DNA of 39,552 nucleotides. It comes from Helicobacteraceae bacterium (GTDB lineage: Bacteria > Campylobacterota > Campylobacteria > Campylobacterales > Sulfurimonadaceae). This document shows positions 7,357 to 17,270 of this stretch, piece after piece; the stretch's first letter is position 1; every line of letters starts with the position of its first letter. Where the stretch lies: positions 1 through 39,552 of the forward strand of contig JALSUN010000018.1 in assembly GCA_027061425.1 (NCBI GenBank). Direction: 5' to 3'. The position numbers were made by a program, and so were the translations under genes. The notes under the pieces are model-generated. The model saw nothing but the letters and a program-made list of their open reading frames with translations. It searched no databases and was not told the DNA's origin.

Positions 7357-9723
7357 ATGATAACAATTATAAAACGTAATGGTCGACGCGAAACACTTAA
7401 CATCTCAAAGATACAAAAATATACAGCATCTGCTGTTAAAGGTCTAGAAGGGGTGAGTCAGAGTGAGCTTGAAGTCGATGCACAGATACACTTCAAAGAC
7501 GGCATCACCTCCCTTGCTATTCAAGAGACCCTCATTAAAACAGCTGTAGACAAAATCGACATCGATGCACCTAACTGGACATTTGTCGCTGCACGTCTCT
7601 TTTTGTTTGACCTCTATCATCAGGTAAATGGCCATACTGGTTATGGAACATTAAAGAAATATTTTGAGCGTGGAGAAAAAGAAGGTCGCATTCTTCTTGG
7701 CCTTAGAGACATGTATGACTTAGAAGTTCTTGACAAGCATATTGTCCCTGAACGTGACATGCTCTTTAACTACCTCGGTGTTAAAACTCTTTTTGATCGT
7801 TATCTCATAAAAGATTCTAAAAAAAGAGCTATAGAACTTCCACAGCATATGTTCATGGGTATCGCTATGTTCTTGGCACAGAATGAAGATGACAGAGAAG
7901 CATGGGCCATAAAGTTTTATGACATGGTTTCTAAGTTCGAAGTGATGTTAGCCACGCCGACACTCTCAAATGCAAGAACACCACGACACCAACTGAGTTC
8001 ATGCTACATCGGTTCCACTCCAGATAACATCGAAGGTATATTTGATGCTTATAAAGAGATGGCACTCCTCTCCAAGTTTGGTGGAGGGATCGGTTGGGAC
8101 TGGACACAGGTGCGTTCTATTGGTTCATTTATAGATGGTCACCAAAATGCAGCAGGTGGTACCATTCCTTTTCTAAAAATCACCAACGACGTTGCTATTG
8201 CTGTTGACCAACTTGGTACACGTAAAGGTGCCATAGCAGTTTATCTAGAACCTTGGCACATCGACATCAATGACTTTTTGGACCTCAAAAAGAATTCTGG
8301 TGAAGAGCGTCGTCGTGCTCATGACCTTTTTCCATCACTATGGATTAGTGACCTGTTTATGAAACGTGTTCAAGAAGACACCATCTGGACACTTTTCGAT
8401 CCGTATCAGGTACGTGAACTCACAAACCTACATGGTGAGGCATTTGAGAAGCGATATGAAGAGTTGGAGAATGACGACAGCATCTTAAAAGAGACCATAA
8501 AAGCCAAAGACCTTTGGCGTAAGATCTTGACCTCTTACTTTGAGTCGGGCAGCCCTTTCTTGTGTTTTAAAGACAACGCAAACAGAGCTAACCCTAATGA
8601 TCATACAGGTGTTATACGTAGTTCTAACCTCTGTACAGAGATCTTCCAGAACACAAGTCCTAACCACTACCTCATAAAACTCAAGTTTGAGAATGGAGAT
8701 TTCCTCACATACGAAGAAGATGAGATCGTTAAGGTAGACAGTGGCATAGAGAAACCTGCTAACAAAGTAACCGCACTAGACAGCATTGGTGGACAGCAGA
8801 TCTTTATAGTAGAAAAAGAGAAAGTAGATGGTGGTACTGCTGTTTGTAATCTTGCCTCTGTGAACCTCTCTCGCATCAACACAAAAGAGGACATCGAACG
8901 TGTAGTCCCTATAGCCATGCGGGCGTTAGACAACGTGATAGATCTTAACTTCTACCCTTTAGAGAAAGTAAAACGTACCAACCTCAAAACCCGTTCAGTT
9001 GGGTTGGGTGTTATGGGTGAAGCACAGATGTTAGCAGAACAGGGTCTCTCTTGGGGAAGTCAAGAGCACTTCGACAAAATAGATGAAGTGTTAGAGTCTG
9101 TTAGTTATAACGCTATCAAATCTTCTTGTGATCTTGCACAAGAAAAAGGTGCCTATCCAGAGTTTAAGGGTTCCAAATGGAGCCGTGGTATCTTCCCTAT
9201 GGACCATGCCAATGCTGAAGTTAGAAACCTGGTAGATCGTGGTGGTCTCTTCGCTTCTACCTATGAGTGGGACGCGTTAAGAGAGACCGTAAAAAAGAAC
9301 GGTATGCGTAACGGTTACCTGATGGCAGTTGCCCCAACCTCTTCTATCTCTATTTTGACAGGAACCACACAGGCTATAGAACCTGTCTATAAACGTAAGT
9401 GGTATGAAGAGAACCTTAGTGGTCTAATCCCTGTTGTTGTCCCTAAACTAAGTCCAGACACCTGGGCATTTTACACACCGGCCTATGACCTAGACCAACG
9501 CATCCTTATCAAAGCAGGAGCAATCCGTCAAAAATGGATAGATCAAGGACAAAGCCTTAATATCTTCATTACCCTAGACAAGGCAAGTGGTAAGTACCTC
9601 AATGACATCTACATGTTAGCATGGAAACTTGGTATTAAGTCCACTTACTACCTGCGCTCCCAGTCACCTGAAGCCAACAACGATGTTGAAGACCGCTCGC
9701 AAGAGTGTGTCGGCTGCCAATAA
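7357..9723 (+). CDS. nrdA: Class Ia ribonucleoside-diphosphate reductase alpha subunit
   Basis: N-terminal ATP-cone (ITIIKRNGRRETLNISKI), SSCYIGSTPDN, SNLCTEI, MRNGYLMAVAPTSSISILTGTTQ, C-terminal ECVGCQ. Confidence 0.97.
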   Translation: MITIIKRNGRRETLNISKIQKYTASAVKGLEGVSQSELEVDAQIHFKDGITSLAIQETLIKTAVDKIDIDAPNWTFVAARLFLFDLYHQVNGHTGYGTLKKYFERGEKEGRILLGLRDMYDLEVLDKHIVPERDMLFNYLGVKTLFDRYLIKDSKKRAIELPQHMFMGIAMFLAQNEDDREAWAIKFYDMVSKFEVMLATPTLSNARTPRHQLSSCYIGSTPDNIEGIFDAYKEMALLSKFGGGIGWDWTQVRSIGSFIDGHQNAAGGTIPFLKITNDVAIAVDQLGTRKGAIAVYLEPWHIDINDFLDLKKNSGEERRRAHDLFPSLWISDLFMKRVQEDTIWTLFDPYQVRELTNLHGEAFEKRYEELENDDSILKETIKAKDLWRKILTSYFESGSPFLCFKDNANRANPNDHTGVIRSSNLCTEIFQNTSPNHYLIKLKFENGDFLTYEEDEIVKVDSGIEKPANKVTALDSIGGQQIFIVEKEKVDGGTAVCNLASVNLSRINTKEDIERVVPIAMRALDNVIDLNFYPLEKVKRTNLKTRSVGLGVMGEAQMLAEQGLSWGSQEHFDKIDEVLESVSYNAIKSSCDLAQEKGAYPEFKGSKWSRGIFPMDHANAEVRNLVDRGGLFASTYEWDALRETVKKNGMRNGYLMAVAPTSSISILTGTTQAIEPVYKRKWYEENLSGLIPVVVPKLSPDTWAFYTPAYDLDQRILIKAGAIRQKWIDQGQSLNIFITLDKASGKYLNDIYMLAWKLGIKSTYYLRSQSPEANNDVEDRSQECVGCQ

Positions 9724-9771
9724 CCCAAACGGGCTAACACCCCGTTATCACCTCTTACACAAAGACCTCTC

Positions 9772-10143
9772 ATGAAGCCCCTTTTAAAAACAGACATTTC
9801 AGCATTACTAACACGCATAGACCATGGTATAGATGGTGAACTCAAAAGCATCACTATGAATACCCCACAAAACTTCACCATTGAATTTTCAGTTCAAGAT
9901 AAAAAAAGAGGCTATGACTGGATCAATATAGCCTTTGAAATAGACAGCATAAACAGTGCCAGACTTGTAGATAATAACAAAGTAAATTTGATAGATATGA
10001 GTGAAGGTATTACTATACTAAGTGAAGAAAATAGCTTCGCTATAGCTATAGGCAAATACAAGAGCATAGAAGCTCTACAAGATGCCACTGCCTTCTTGTC
10101 AGGGCAGAGTATTAAATATGAAGAAAAAGCCTTTATAAGCTAA
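9772..10143 (+). CDS. Hypothetical protein (123 aa)
   Basis: Intact ORF co-oriented with nrdA, plausible amino acid composition; family not recognised. Confidence 0.6.
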   Translation: MKPLLKTDISALLTRIDHGIDGELKSITMNTPQNFTIEFSVQDKKRGYDWINIAFEIDSINSARLVDNNKVNLIDMSEGITILSEENSFAIAIGKYKSIEALQDATAFLSGQSIKYEEKAFIS

Positions 10144-10366
10144 GTATAGAGCAAGTTGTTTTATCAATAGAGGAAGTAAAGATACTATCCTGGTGTATTA
10201 CAGGTTTAACAGATTAAGAACGAAACACGTTGAATTGCACTTAGGATTAGAATTGGTATGCAATCAAGGCGCAATGATGCGAAGCGTACTAAAGTATGAT
10301 ATGCCATGAATATATAAATGGACAAAGTGATATCGATGGAGAGTTCATTAAAAAGAGATAAGAAAG

Positions 10367-10441
10367 TGGATGGGGTAGAGGGATTCGAACCCCCGAATGC
10401 CAGTACCAAAAACTGGTGCCTTACCGCTTGGCGATACCCCA
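10367..10441 (-). tRNA. tRNA-Gln(TTG), CCA encoded
   Basis: Cloverleaf: TGGGGTA/TACCCCA acceptor, anticodon loop TTTTGGT, T-loop TTCGAAT. Confidence 0.95.
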
Positions 10442-10486
10442 ATATGGGAAGAAAGTTTTGATTATTATTAATTTGTTTTTTTTGAT

Positions 10487-10563
<77 letters not shown>

Positions 10564-10711
10564 CCATTTAAAATTTTTGCTTTTCGCCGTACTCTGCGTT
10601 AGTTTTTCCTTCGGATACCGATGTATTCCTCAGTCTCAACTGCCTTGATTACAACTAAAATCAAACAATTTTATAAACTCTGACTAGATGTCAATAAGTT
10701 TTTCTTGCTTA

Positions 10712-10796
10712 TGGTGCGGACGAGAGGACTTGAACCTCCACACCGTGAGGCACCAGATCCTAAGTCTGGCGTGTCTACCAATTCCACCACGTCCGC
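10712..10796 (-). tRNA. tRNA-Leu(TAG), copy 1, CCA encoded
   Basis: Class II tRNA with long variable arm; anticodon loop CTTAGGA; acceptor GCGGACG/CGTCCGC. Confidence 0.95.
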
Positions 10797-10833
10797 GTTT
10801 GTAATAATAAATCAAAATAAGTTAACTTTTAAA

Positions 10834-10918
10834 TGGTGCGGACGAGAGGACTTGAACCTCCACACCGTGAGGCACCAGATCCTAAGTCTGGCGTGTCTAC
10901 CAATTCCACCACGTCCGC
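10834..10918 (-). tRNA. tRNA-Leu(TAG), copy 2, identical to copy 1
   Basis: Same 85-nt sequence as 10712-10796. Confidence 0.95.
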
Positions 10919-11065
10919 GTTTGTTAACATTATTAAGTTTCGATCTTGCGATCAAGTACTGCATCTCAACAGTTGCCATTTTTTCTTTGCAAAACTTTGC
11001 AAAAGCTTTAGTGACATAGCGTCTAGCGTAGAAAATGGACTTCGTTCATTTTCGTTCTAAACAAG

Positions 11066-11142
<77 letters not shown>

Positions 11143-11151
11143 GTATTGTAA

Positions 11152-11228
11152 TGGTACGCCCGACAGGGTTCGAACCTGTAACCGGCGGTGCCGAAAACCG
11201 CTACTCTATCCAGTTGAGCCACGGGCGC
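11152..11228 (-). tRNA. tRNA-Arg(TCG), CCA encoded
   Basis: Anticodon loop TTTCGGC in GCGGT/ACCGC stem; cloverleaf complete. Confidence 0.94.
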
Positions 11229-11270
11229 ACACTGTAAAAAAATTTATTTATATTTTTGTTTTTAAATCAA

Positions 11271-11348
11271 TGGGGTGGGATACGGGATTCGAACCCGCGA
11301 CCCCCGGCACCACAAACCAGTGCTCTAACCAACTGAGCTAATCCCACC
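11271..11348 (-). tRNA. tRNA-His(GTG), with encoded G-1 and CCA
   Basis: Anticodon loop TTGTGGT; extra 5' G opposite C73. Confidence 0.94.
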
Positions 11349-11378
11349 ATATAAAGGTTTTAAAAATAAAATACAAAA

Positions 11379-11456
11379 TGGTCGGGGCGAAAGGACTCGA
11401 ACCTTCGACCCCCTGGTCCCAAACCAGGTACTCTAACCAGACTGAGCTACGCCCCG
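11379..11456 (-). tRNA. tRNA-Pro(TGG), CCA encoded
   Basis: Anticodon loop TTTGGGA in CCTGG/CCAGG stem; acceptor CGGGGCG. Confidence 0.95.
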
Positions 11457-11498
11457 ACCCATATCAGCTAAAATGATAAATCAGATTAGTGAGGCGGA

Positions 11499-11527
11499 AT
11501 TATAGGATAAAACAAGCAACTTGTCAA
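11499..11527 (-). promoter_or_regulatory. sigma70 promoter of the tRNA array
   Basis: On the minus strand TTGACA - 17 nt - TATAAT, followed by TCCGCC discriminator, about 40 bp upstream of tRNA-Pro. Confidence 0.85.
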
Positions 11528-11609
11528 TAGCAAAATGCCTCTAGGAGTATTAAAGTGTAAATTCTTTATAATTGATGGCGTAATTAGTACCATTTTTATA
11601 GGATTTTGA

Positions 11610-12953
11610 ATGAAGATAGCACGTTTTAGTAGGGTGGGATTTATCTTAGCTGCAGCAGGTAGCGCAGTAGGTCTTGGTAATATTTGGAAATTTCCTTATA
11701 TCACCGGAGTCAATGGCGGTGGTGCTTTTGTTTTTGCTTATCTTATCACTGTTTTAATGATAGGATTTACACTTATGTTAGCCGAAATGCTTATAGGGTA
11801 CACAGGACGTAAAGACAGCGTCACCAGTTTTGAGACTTTAGCACCTCAACAGAACAGCCTTTGGAAATATGCTGGATTTATGAGTCTGGCCGGACTCTTT
11901 ATTATGATCTTCTATGCTCCTGTTATAGGATGGACTTTACATTTTATTGTACTATCAGCAGCTAATTTACCTTCATCTGTTGAGATGGCTAAAGAACATT
12001 TTAACACCCTAGTCTCTCTTGATGTTGGTACACAGATTTTTTACCATACCCTTGTTTTTATTTTTGTTACTTACGTTGTTGCCAAAGGTATAAAAGGAGG
12101 TATAGAAAAACTTAACTACTTTTTAATGCCCGTGCTCATTGTGACAATGGGAAGTATGTTTATTTATGCCACAAGCTTAGATGGTTTTGAGAAAGCATGG
12201 ACTTTTATGTTCTCTCCGGACTGGAGCAAACTCACTTCAGCTTCATTGGTTACCGCTGTTGGGCACGCCTTTTTCACCCTATCTTTAGGTATGGCAACCA
12301 TTATGACCTACTCGGCCTCTTTGCCTAAAGATAGCAACTTGGTTCGCAGTTCTCTTATTGTTATTGCACTAGACACGGGTATAGCCTTAGTAGCAGGACT
12401 GACACTTTTTACTTTTTTATACGAATATGGCGCATCACCTTCAGCAGGACCTGGCCTGGTTTTTGTCTCTTTACCTGCTGTTTTTTATGAGATGGGAAGT
12501 GTCGGGCACCTCTTCGCCTTTGTCTTTTTTGTCGCCTTAGCTTCTGCAGGTCTCACGTCTGCCGTCTCACTTGTAGAACCTGTTATACAGTACCTTGTAG
12601 ATCGATATAGTTTCAGTAGGTTGAAGGCTTCTCTCTCGGCAGGACTCTTTTTTTATCTTTTTGGGATCATTGCTATATTATCAATCTCTAAAGAGTATGG
12701 AGCCTTATTCACATTTGGCAGTCGCAACTTCTTTGACTGGACAGACTTTGTTACCGCTTCCATTATGCTGCCTACCGGAGGTCTACTAATGTCTCTTTTT
12801 GTAGGGCATGTCATGCAAGAGGAGCGTGTTGCCAAAATACTCAAAAAGCAGTTGGGCCTTTTCTACCCTTTTTGGTACTTCTCCTTGCGATATATCGTTC
12901 CCTTAGCCTTGGTCATTGTACTCCTCAATCTCGTAGGTATCTTAGAACTCTAA
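11610..12953 (+). CDS. Sodium-dependent transporter of the NSS/SLC6 (LeuT-fold) family
   Basis: SRVGFILAAAGSAVGLGNIWKFPYITGVNGGGAFVFAY N-terminal signature; multi-TM. Confidence 0.95.
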   Translation: MKIARFSRVGFILAAAGSAVGLGNIWKFPYITGVNGGGAFVFAYLITVLMIGFTLMLAEMLIGYTGRKDSVTSFETLAPQQNSLWKYAGFMSLAGLFIMIFYAPVIGWTLHFIVLSAANLPSSVEMAKEHFNTLVSLDVGTQIFYHTLVFIFVTYVVAKGIKGGIEKLNYFLMPVLIVTMGSMFIYATSLDGFEKAWTFMFSPDWSKLTSASLVTAVGHAFFTLSLGMATIMTYSASLPKDSNLVRSSLIVIALDTGIALVAGLTLFTFLYEYGASPSAGPGLVFVSLPAVFYEMGSVGHLFAFVFFVALASAGLTSAVSLVEPVIQYLVDRYSFSRLKASLSAGLFFYLFGIIAILSISKEYGALFTFGSRNFFDWTDFVTASIMLPTGGLLMSLFVGHVMQEERVAKILKKQLGLFYPFWYFSLRYIVPLALVIVLLNLVGILEL

Positions 12954-12991
12954 AACCTCGTTTTTAGGGCGAAATCGCTATACTTAGTCCT

Positions 12992-13711
12992 ATGAAGAGC
13001 ATTTTCTTTTTACCTTTTTTACTCACTGTTACACTTTTTGCAGACGGTCATATATGGTCTACAAAAACCCCTGCCCTCACCCCTGCTCAAAGCAAACAAG
13101 TCATCCATGCTTACGAAGAGAACAATCAGACAGAGATCGTCTTTAAAGATGACCCAAAAGTCCTTGTTACCTCTAAGATAGAAGCGAACATACTGGTTCT
13201 TGGCGCTTCCATAGGTATGGGTTCCACCAGTGAACGCATCTATAACAGCGTCGGTGAAAAAGTAGAGACCTATGGACATGTTAATGCTAAATTTACTATA
13301 GGAAAAGACTTCACGTTTTGGCATGAAGAGTACACCCAACCTACCCGTATCTTTGCCACCTATACCTACACTTATCTACAGCAGTCCCTTGGTTATCACA
13401 CCTTTACTATGGGTTTAGAAGAGCGTATGCGTTATTGGTCATTTTTCAAAACTGACAAAGGCACCTTTTACCCTACCCTCTCTTACCAACTCGGGCGCAC
13501 TGTTCTCTCACGTAAATATGAAAGTATAGAAGGAAGAACCAGTGAACTCAATACAGGAGTCACTTACGAACATTTAGGGTTTGAATACTTCCTTACACTC
13601 ACTTACAACAGCATCACTTGGCAACACCCTATAGAGGGTATTGGTGATGAGAGTACCAACTACCAGATGAACCTCGGTGTTAACTACCGTTTTATGTATG
13701 AGGATAAATAA
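12992..13711 (+). CDS. Exported protein, predicted outer-membrane beta-barrel-like
   Basis: Signal peptide MKSIFFLPFLLTVTLFADGH; alternating aromatic/polar strands; aromatic-rich C-terminus. Confidence 0.65.
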   Translation: MKSIFFLPFLLTVTLFADGHIWSTKTPALTPAQSKQVIHAYEENNQTEIVFKDDPKVLVTSKIEANILVLGASIGMGSTSERIYNSVGEKVETYGHVNAKFTIGKDFTFWHEEYTQPTRIFATYTYTYLQQSLGYHTFTMGLEERMRYWSFFKTDKGTFYPTLSYQLGRTVLSRKYESIEGRTSELNTGVTYEHLGFEYFLTLTYNSITWQHPIEGIGDESTNYQMNLGVNYRFMYEDK

Positions 13712-15149
13712 GGTGCAAAGATTACTGTGGCTTAGTGCCCTTCTTTTTCTCATCATAGGCTGTCAAGATAGAGGTTTTGGGACCCAAGATATAGAGACCA
13801 TCCCAAGTGTCACTTCTAAAGAGAAGCTTACGCTGCGCAGTGCGACACCTAAAAATAACAGTTATATCGCACAACGTGCCTACATCAACATAGCGCTCAG
13901 CGCAACTTTAGAAGCCAGTAGTGTTAACACAGAGACCATTACCTTTAAACAAGGAAGTACACCGATAGAGATAGAAATCACTGTAATCAACAACTTAATT
14001 TATATCAGACCAGTAAATACAACTCTTGTTGATAATAAAGAGTACCTCCTCACTATAAAGAAGGGCATAAAAGACTATTTTGGGAATGCCCTTAAAGAGG
14101 CCATTACTCTTAAATATACATGCAAACACGATTTTTGGGAAAGTGTCGATGCGGGAAGAAGCCACAGCCTGGCTAAAAGCAAGGATGGGGATCTCTATAT
14201 GTGGGGCGGCAATACTAAAAAAGAGCTTTTTATAAAAGGTGAATATATTTCAGTCAACATGCCCTTTCCTGTTCCTGGTGATCGAGACATCGCTGCTTAC
14301 AATGCAGGAAGTTTTACAAGTGCGGTTGTAGAGGAAGATGGGCTTTTGAGTACCAGTGGATTTTTATCTATTTCAGAAGGGATCAGTGACGTTAAGCAGG
14401 TCAGTCTAGGTGATCAACATGGTGTTGTTGTTTATGACAATGGAACCCTGTATTCGTGGGGTTCCAATGAGAGAGGACAACTTGGTGATCTGAGCATACT
14501 CTCCAAAATAGCACCTTCTCAAGAGTCTTCTCAATCAGATGCATGGAATGACAACAAGAATAGTGTCAGTGCAGGCTACAGTTATACTATGGCCATTAAA
14601 AATGATGGCACACTTTGGGGATGGGGTGCCAATGATTATGGGCAATTAGGTATCAAACGACTCAATGAACACCGTCAACCTACACAAGAGGACACTAACG
14701 CTACTGATTGGTCAACCGTCAGTTCTGGAGCGTCTCACACGTTAGCACTTAAAACAGATGGTACTCTCTGGGCCTGGGGTAACAATGGCTTCGGTGCCTT
14801 AGGTGATGGCAGCACCTTAAATAGTCGTAAACCTATACACATTAAAGTTGGGACAGCATTCAAACGCATTAGTGCAGGATATAACCATTCACTTGCTATA
14901 GATGCGAATGGAGCTTTATGGAGTTGGGGTGATAATGAAAATGGGCAACTTGGCATAGGTTCAACAACCAACATAAGTACGCCTCAAAAGGTGGGTATAT
15001 CTAACAACTGGGTCACTGTAAGTGCTGGTAAGAATTTCAGTATTGGTACACAAAAAGATGGTAGTCTTTGGACTTGGGGGTACAATCGTTTCAATCAACT
15101 TGGTATAGAAGATACTAACGATCAGGTACGACCTGTGGAGGTGAAATAA
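13677..15149 (+). CDS. RCC1-repeat (beta-propeller) lipoprotein with N-terminal bacterial Ig-like (Big_5-type) domain; start probably ATG 13698 or GTG 13713
   Basis: LFLIIGC lipobox; repeated LW(S/G/A/T)WGxNxxGQLG blades; SATPKNN...ALSATLEASSVNTETITF...YLLTIKKGIKDYFGN Ig-like segment. Confidence 0.88.
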   Translation: MLTTVLCMRINKVQRLLWLSALLFLIIGCQDRGFGTQDIETIPSVTSKEKLTLRSATPKNNSYIAQRAYINIALSATLEASSVNTETITFKQGSTPIEIEITVINNLIYIRPVNTTLVDNKEYLLTIKKGIKDYFGNALKEAITLKYTCKHDFWESVDAGRSHSLAKSKDGDLYMWGGNTKKELFIKGEYISVNMPFPVPGDRDIAAYNAGSFTSAVVEEDGLLSTSGFLSISEGISDVKQVSLGDQHGVVVYDNGTLYSWGSNERGQLGDLSILSKIAPSQESSQSDAWNDNKNSVSAGYSYTMAIKNDGTLWGWGANDYGQLGIKRLNEHRQPTQEDTNATDWSTVSSGASHTLALKTDGTLWAWGNNGFGALGDGSTLNSRKPIHIKVGTAFKRISAGYNHSLAIDANGALWSWGDNENGQLGIGSTTNISTPQKVGISNNWVTVSAGKNFSIGTQKDGSLWTWGYNRFNQLGIEDTNDQVRPVEVK

Positions 15150-16333
15150 TGCGTCTATATACTCTAGTGTTACTCCTCCTACTCACCACCTTATCATTAT
15201 ATGCAGCACCAAATGATGAAGAGAAAGTACACATACTTACAGACTATCTACTCAAGCAGAAGATGATACACCGCGATCCCAGTAAAAGTGTTGCAGACCT
15301 TACCGTCGAAGCACGTGGCGAAGCAATAGCTACTGTTTATGGTAAACCTGAGTTTCAGGAACTTACTTATGATGATAGCAGTGAGATGTTTTTTGGACGC
15401 ATTATCTCTACGCATGGGAACTTCACACGTGATGTCAACTTCTACATGCCACGTAAACGTGCCCGAGAGTTTAAAAAGCATTTAGATGCTGGAGAGATAC
15501 GTATCAAACATGCTTTTGAGGATAACACCCTTGTTTTTGAGGAAATTAGCGTTGATTATAAAAACGTAGACTATCCCCTCCATGTCAACCTGCCCAACAC
15601 CTTTACGTTAAAGCTTGGAGGCTACTTTACAGGTTCACAAAACACAGAGATCTTACTTAGAAAAAAAGGAATAGGTGCCACATTAAATCTACAAGATCTG
15701 TTTGATATGCAAGAACGTACCCAAGCCTTTAGAGTTGAGGGTACCTACAAGTTTAACCCCAAACACCGTTTAGAATTTTCATGGTATAACATCAAAAACA
15801 GTAGCCACCAAGAGGTGAAAAAAAGTTTTGACATTGCAGGTAAGACTGTAAATACGGGTGCTTCGTTAGATATATATTTTGATACACAGATCACTAAATT
15901 AATGTACGCTTATTCCGCTTACCACACTAACAAACTGGCTTTAGATTTTAGAGTAGGTTTCCATGCCACAGGCATCTCTACTGGATACACTGCAAAATTT
16001 AATATATTTGACATCAACAAGTCCAACAGTTCAGACAGTGTCAGTGTTACTGCACCACTGCCTGTCATTGGAGTCGGTATGAACTATGAGATCATTCCTA
16101 ACCTTAACCTGCTCTACCACGTCGATTACTTTTTCATCTCTTATGACAGTTCTGTTACAGGTTCTTTAACAGACTCTACTCTAGCGTTAGACTATAAATT
16201 TAACCGTTACTTTGGTATTGGAGGTGGTCTCAACTCTACCTCAATGCGATTTAAAGCACAACAAGATGAGACAAAGATAGAAGTAAGACATGAGGTTATT
16301 GGTGGGATTGTCTACGGTATATTAAGTTATTGA
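15149..16333 (+). CDS. Exported protein, predicted outer-membrane beta-barrel-like
   Basis: Signal peptide MRLYTLVLLLLLTTLSLYAAP; repeated amphipathic strands; starts TAATG-overlapping the RCC1 gene. Confidence 0.7.
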   Translation: MRLYTLVLLLLLTTLSLYAAPNDEEKVHILTDYLLKQKMIHRDPSKSVADLTVEARGEAIATVYGKPEFQELTYDDSSEMFFGRIISTHGNFTRDVNFYMPRKRAREFKKHLDAGEIRIKHAFEDNTLVFEEISVDYKNVDYPLHVNLPNTFTLKLGGYFTGSQNTEILLRKKGIGATLNLQDLFDMQERTQAFRVEGTYKFNPKHRLEFSWYNIKNSSHQEVKKSFDIAGKTVNTGASLDIYFDTQITKLMYAYSAYHTNKLALDFRVGFHATGISTGYTAKFNIFDINKSNSSDSVSVTAPLPVIGVGMNYEIIPNLNLLYHVDYFFISYDSSVTGSLTDSTLALDYKFNRYFGIGGGLNSTSMRFKAQQDETKIEVRHEVIGGIVYGILSY

Positions 16334-16359
16334 TGACGTTATTGTTGGAGCAGTGAAGA

Positions 16360-16381
16360 AGAGCACCAGGGTTGGTGTTCT
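16360..16381. terminator. Convergent terminator-like hairpin
   Basis: AGAGCACC-AGGGTT-GGTGTTCT stem between convergent genes, T-run nearby. Confidence 0.5.
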
Positions 16382-16391
16382 CTAAAGGTTT

Positions 16392-17171
16392 TTAAAACTG
16401 TATCATTCCATCTACTGGAGAAGACGCGGTTGCGTAAGGGCGCTTTGGTATACGACCTGCAAGGTAACTCATACGACCTGCACGAATCGCATGTTTCATC
16501 GCTTCTGCCATGATCATAGGATTTTGTGCTTGAGCGATCGCAGTATTGGTTAACACACCATCTGCTCCAAGTTCCATCGCATAAACCGCGTCACTTGCAC
16601 AGCCAATTCCTGCATCTACAATAATAGGAAGGTTGACGGCTTCACGGACGAAAACAATGTTATAAGGGTTTTGAACACCAAGACCTGAACCAATAGGTGC
16701 GGCCAAAGGCATCACTGCTGCTGCACCTGCATCTTCAAGACGCTTGGCCATGATAGGATCGTCTGAAGTGTAAGCCATAATTGTAAAGCCCTCTTTTGAG
16801 AGTACTTCACAAGCCTTAATGGTCTCCAATACATCAGGATAAAGTGTCTTCTGAGTATCACCAATGACCTCAAGTTTAATCAGATCAATCCCTGTCGCTT
16901 CTCGTGTCAAACGAAACGTCGTAATGGCTTCTTCTGCTGTCACACAGCCTGCAGAGTTTGGGAGAAACTGTACATTTGTTCCAGCAAATGTGTCACGAAG
17001 GTTCTCTTGGTCTGGGTCTGTAATGTTTAAACGGCGCACTGCTACTGTAATAAGTTCAGAACCCGATGCTAAAGTCGCAGCCTTAGTAGTTTCAAAACTA
17101 TCATACTTACCACTACCGACAATAAGGCGTGAACCCAGTTCGTACTTACCGATTTTTAAAATGTTATCCAT
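16392..17171 (-). CDS. thiG: Thiazole synthase
   Basis: [59 protein letters not shown]. Confidence 0.96.
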   Translation of the reverse strand: MDNILKIGKYELGSRLIVGSGKYDSFETTKAATLASGSELITVAVRRLNITDPDQENLRDTFAGTNVQFLPNSAGCVTAEEAITTFRLTREATGIDLIKLEVIGDTQKTLYPDVLETIKACEVLSKEGFTIMAYTSDDPIMAKRLEDAGAAAVMPLAAPIGSGLGVQNPYNIVFVREAVNLPIIVDAGIGCASDAVYAMELGADGVLTNTAIAQAQNPMIMAEAMKHAIRAGRMSYLAGRIPKRPYATASSPVDGMIQF

Positions 17172-17270
17172 GTTTTCTCCATGATGTTGAAACGACTTAT
17201 CGCCGTCTATAGAATTATTGTTGCGTTTATAACATACTCACTCTGTAAACTCTCTTACTTTAACTCTAGG

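Noticed and set aside
8620-8880. Possible intein or insertion in NrdA between SNLCTEI and AVCNLASVNLSRIN
   Set aside because: Total length of 788 aa is normal for Campylobacterota NrdA and no intein splice-junction motifs are seen.
10206-10442. 78-aa minus ORF spanning tRNA-Gln
   Set aside because: Overlaps the tRNA gene and the intergenic repeat; no domain.
10705-11060. ORFs 10705..11019 and 10833..11060 sharing MVRTRGLEPPHREAPDPKSGVSTNSTTSAF
   Set aside because: They are antisense read-through of the two tRNA-Leu genes; a known spurious-ORF signature, not protein repeats.
17172-17270. TPP riboswitch upstream of thiG
   Set aside because: No CUGAGA / ACCUGAUCUGGAUAAUGCCAGCG-type thi-box core in the roughly 100 bp upstream on the minus strand.
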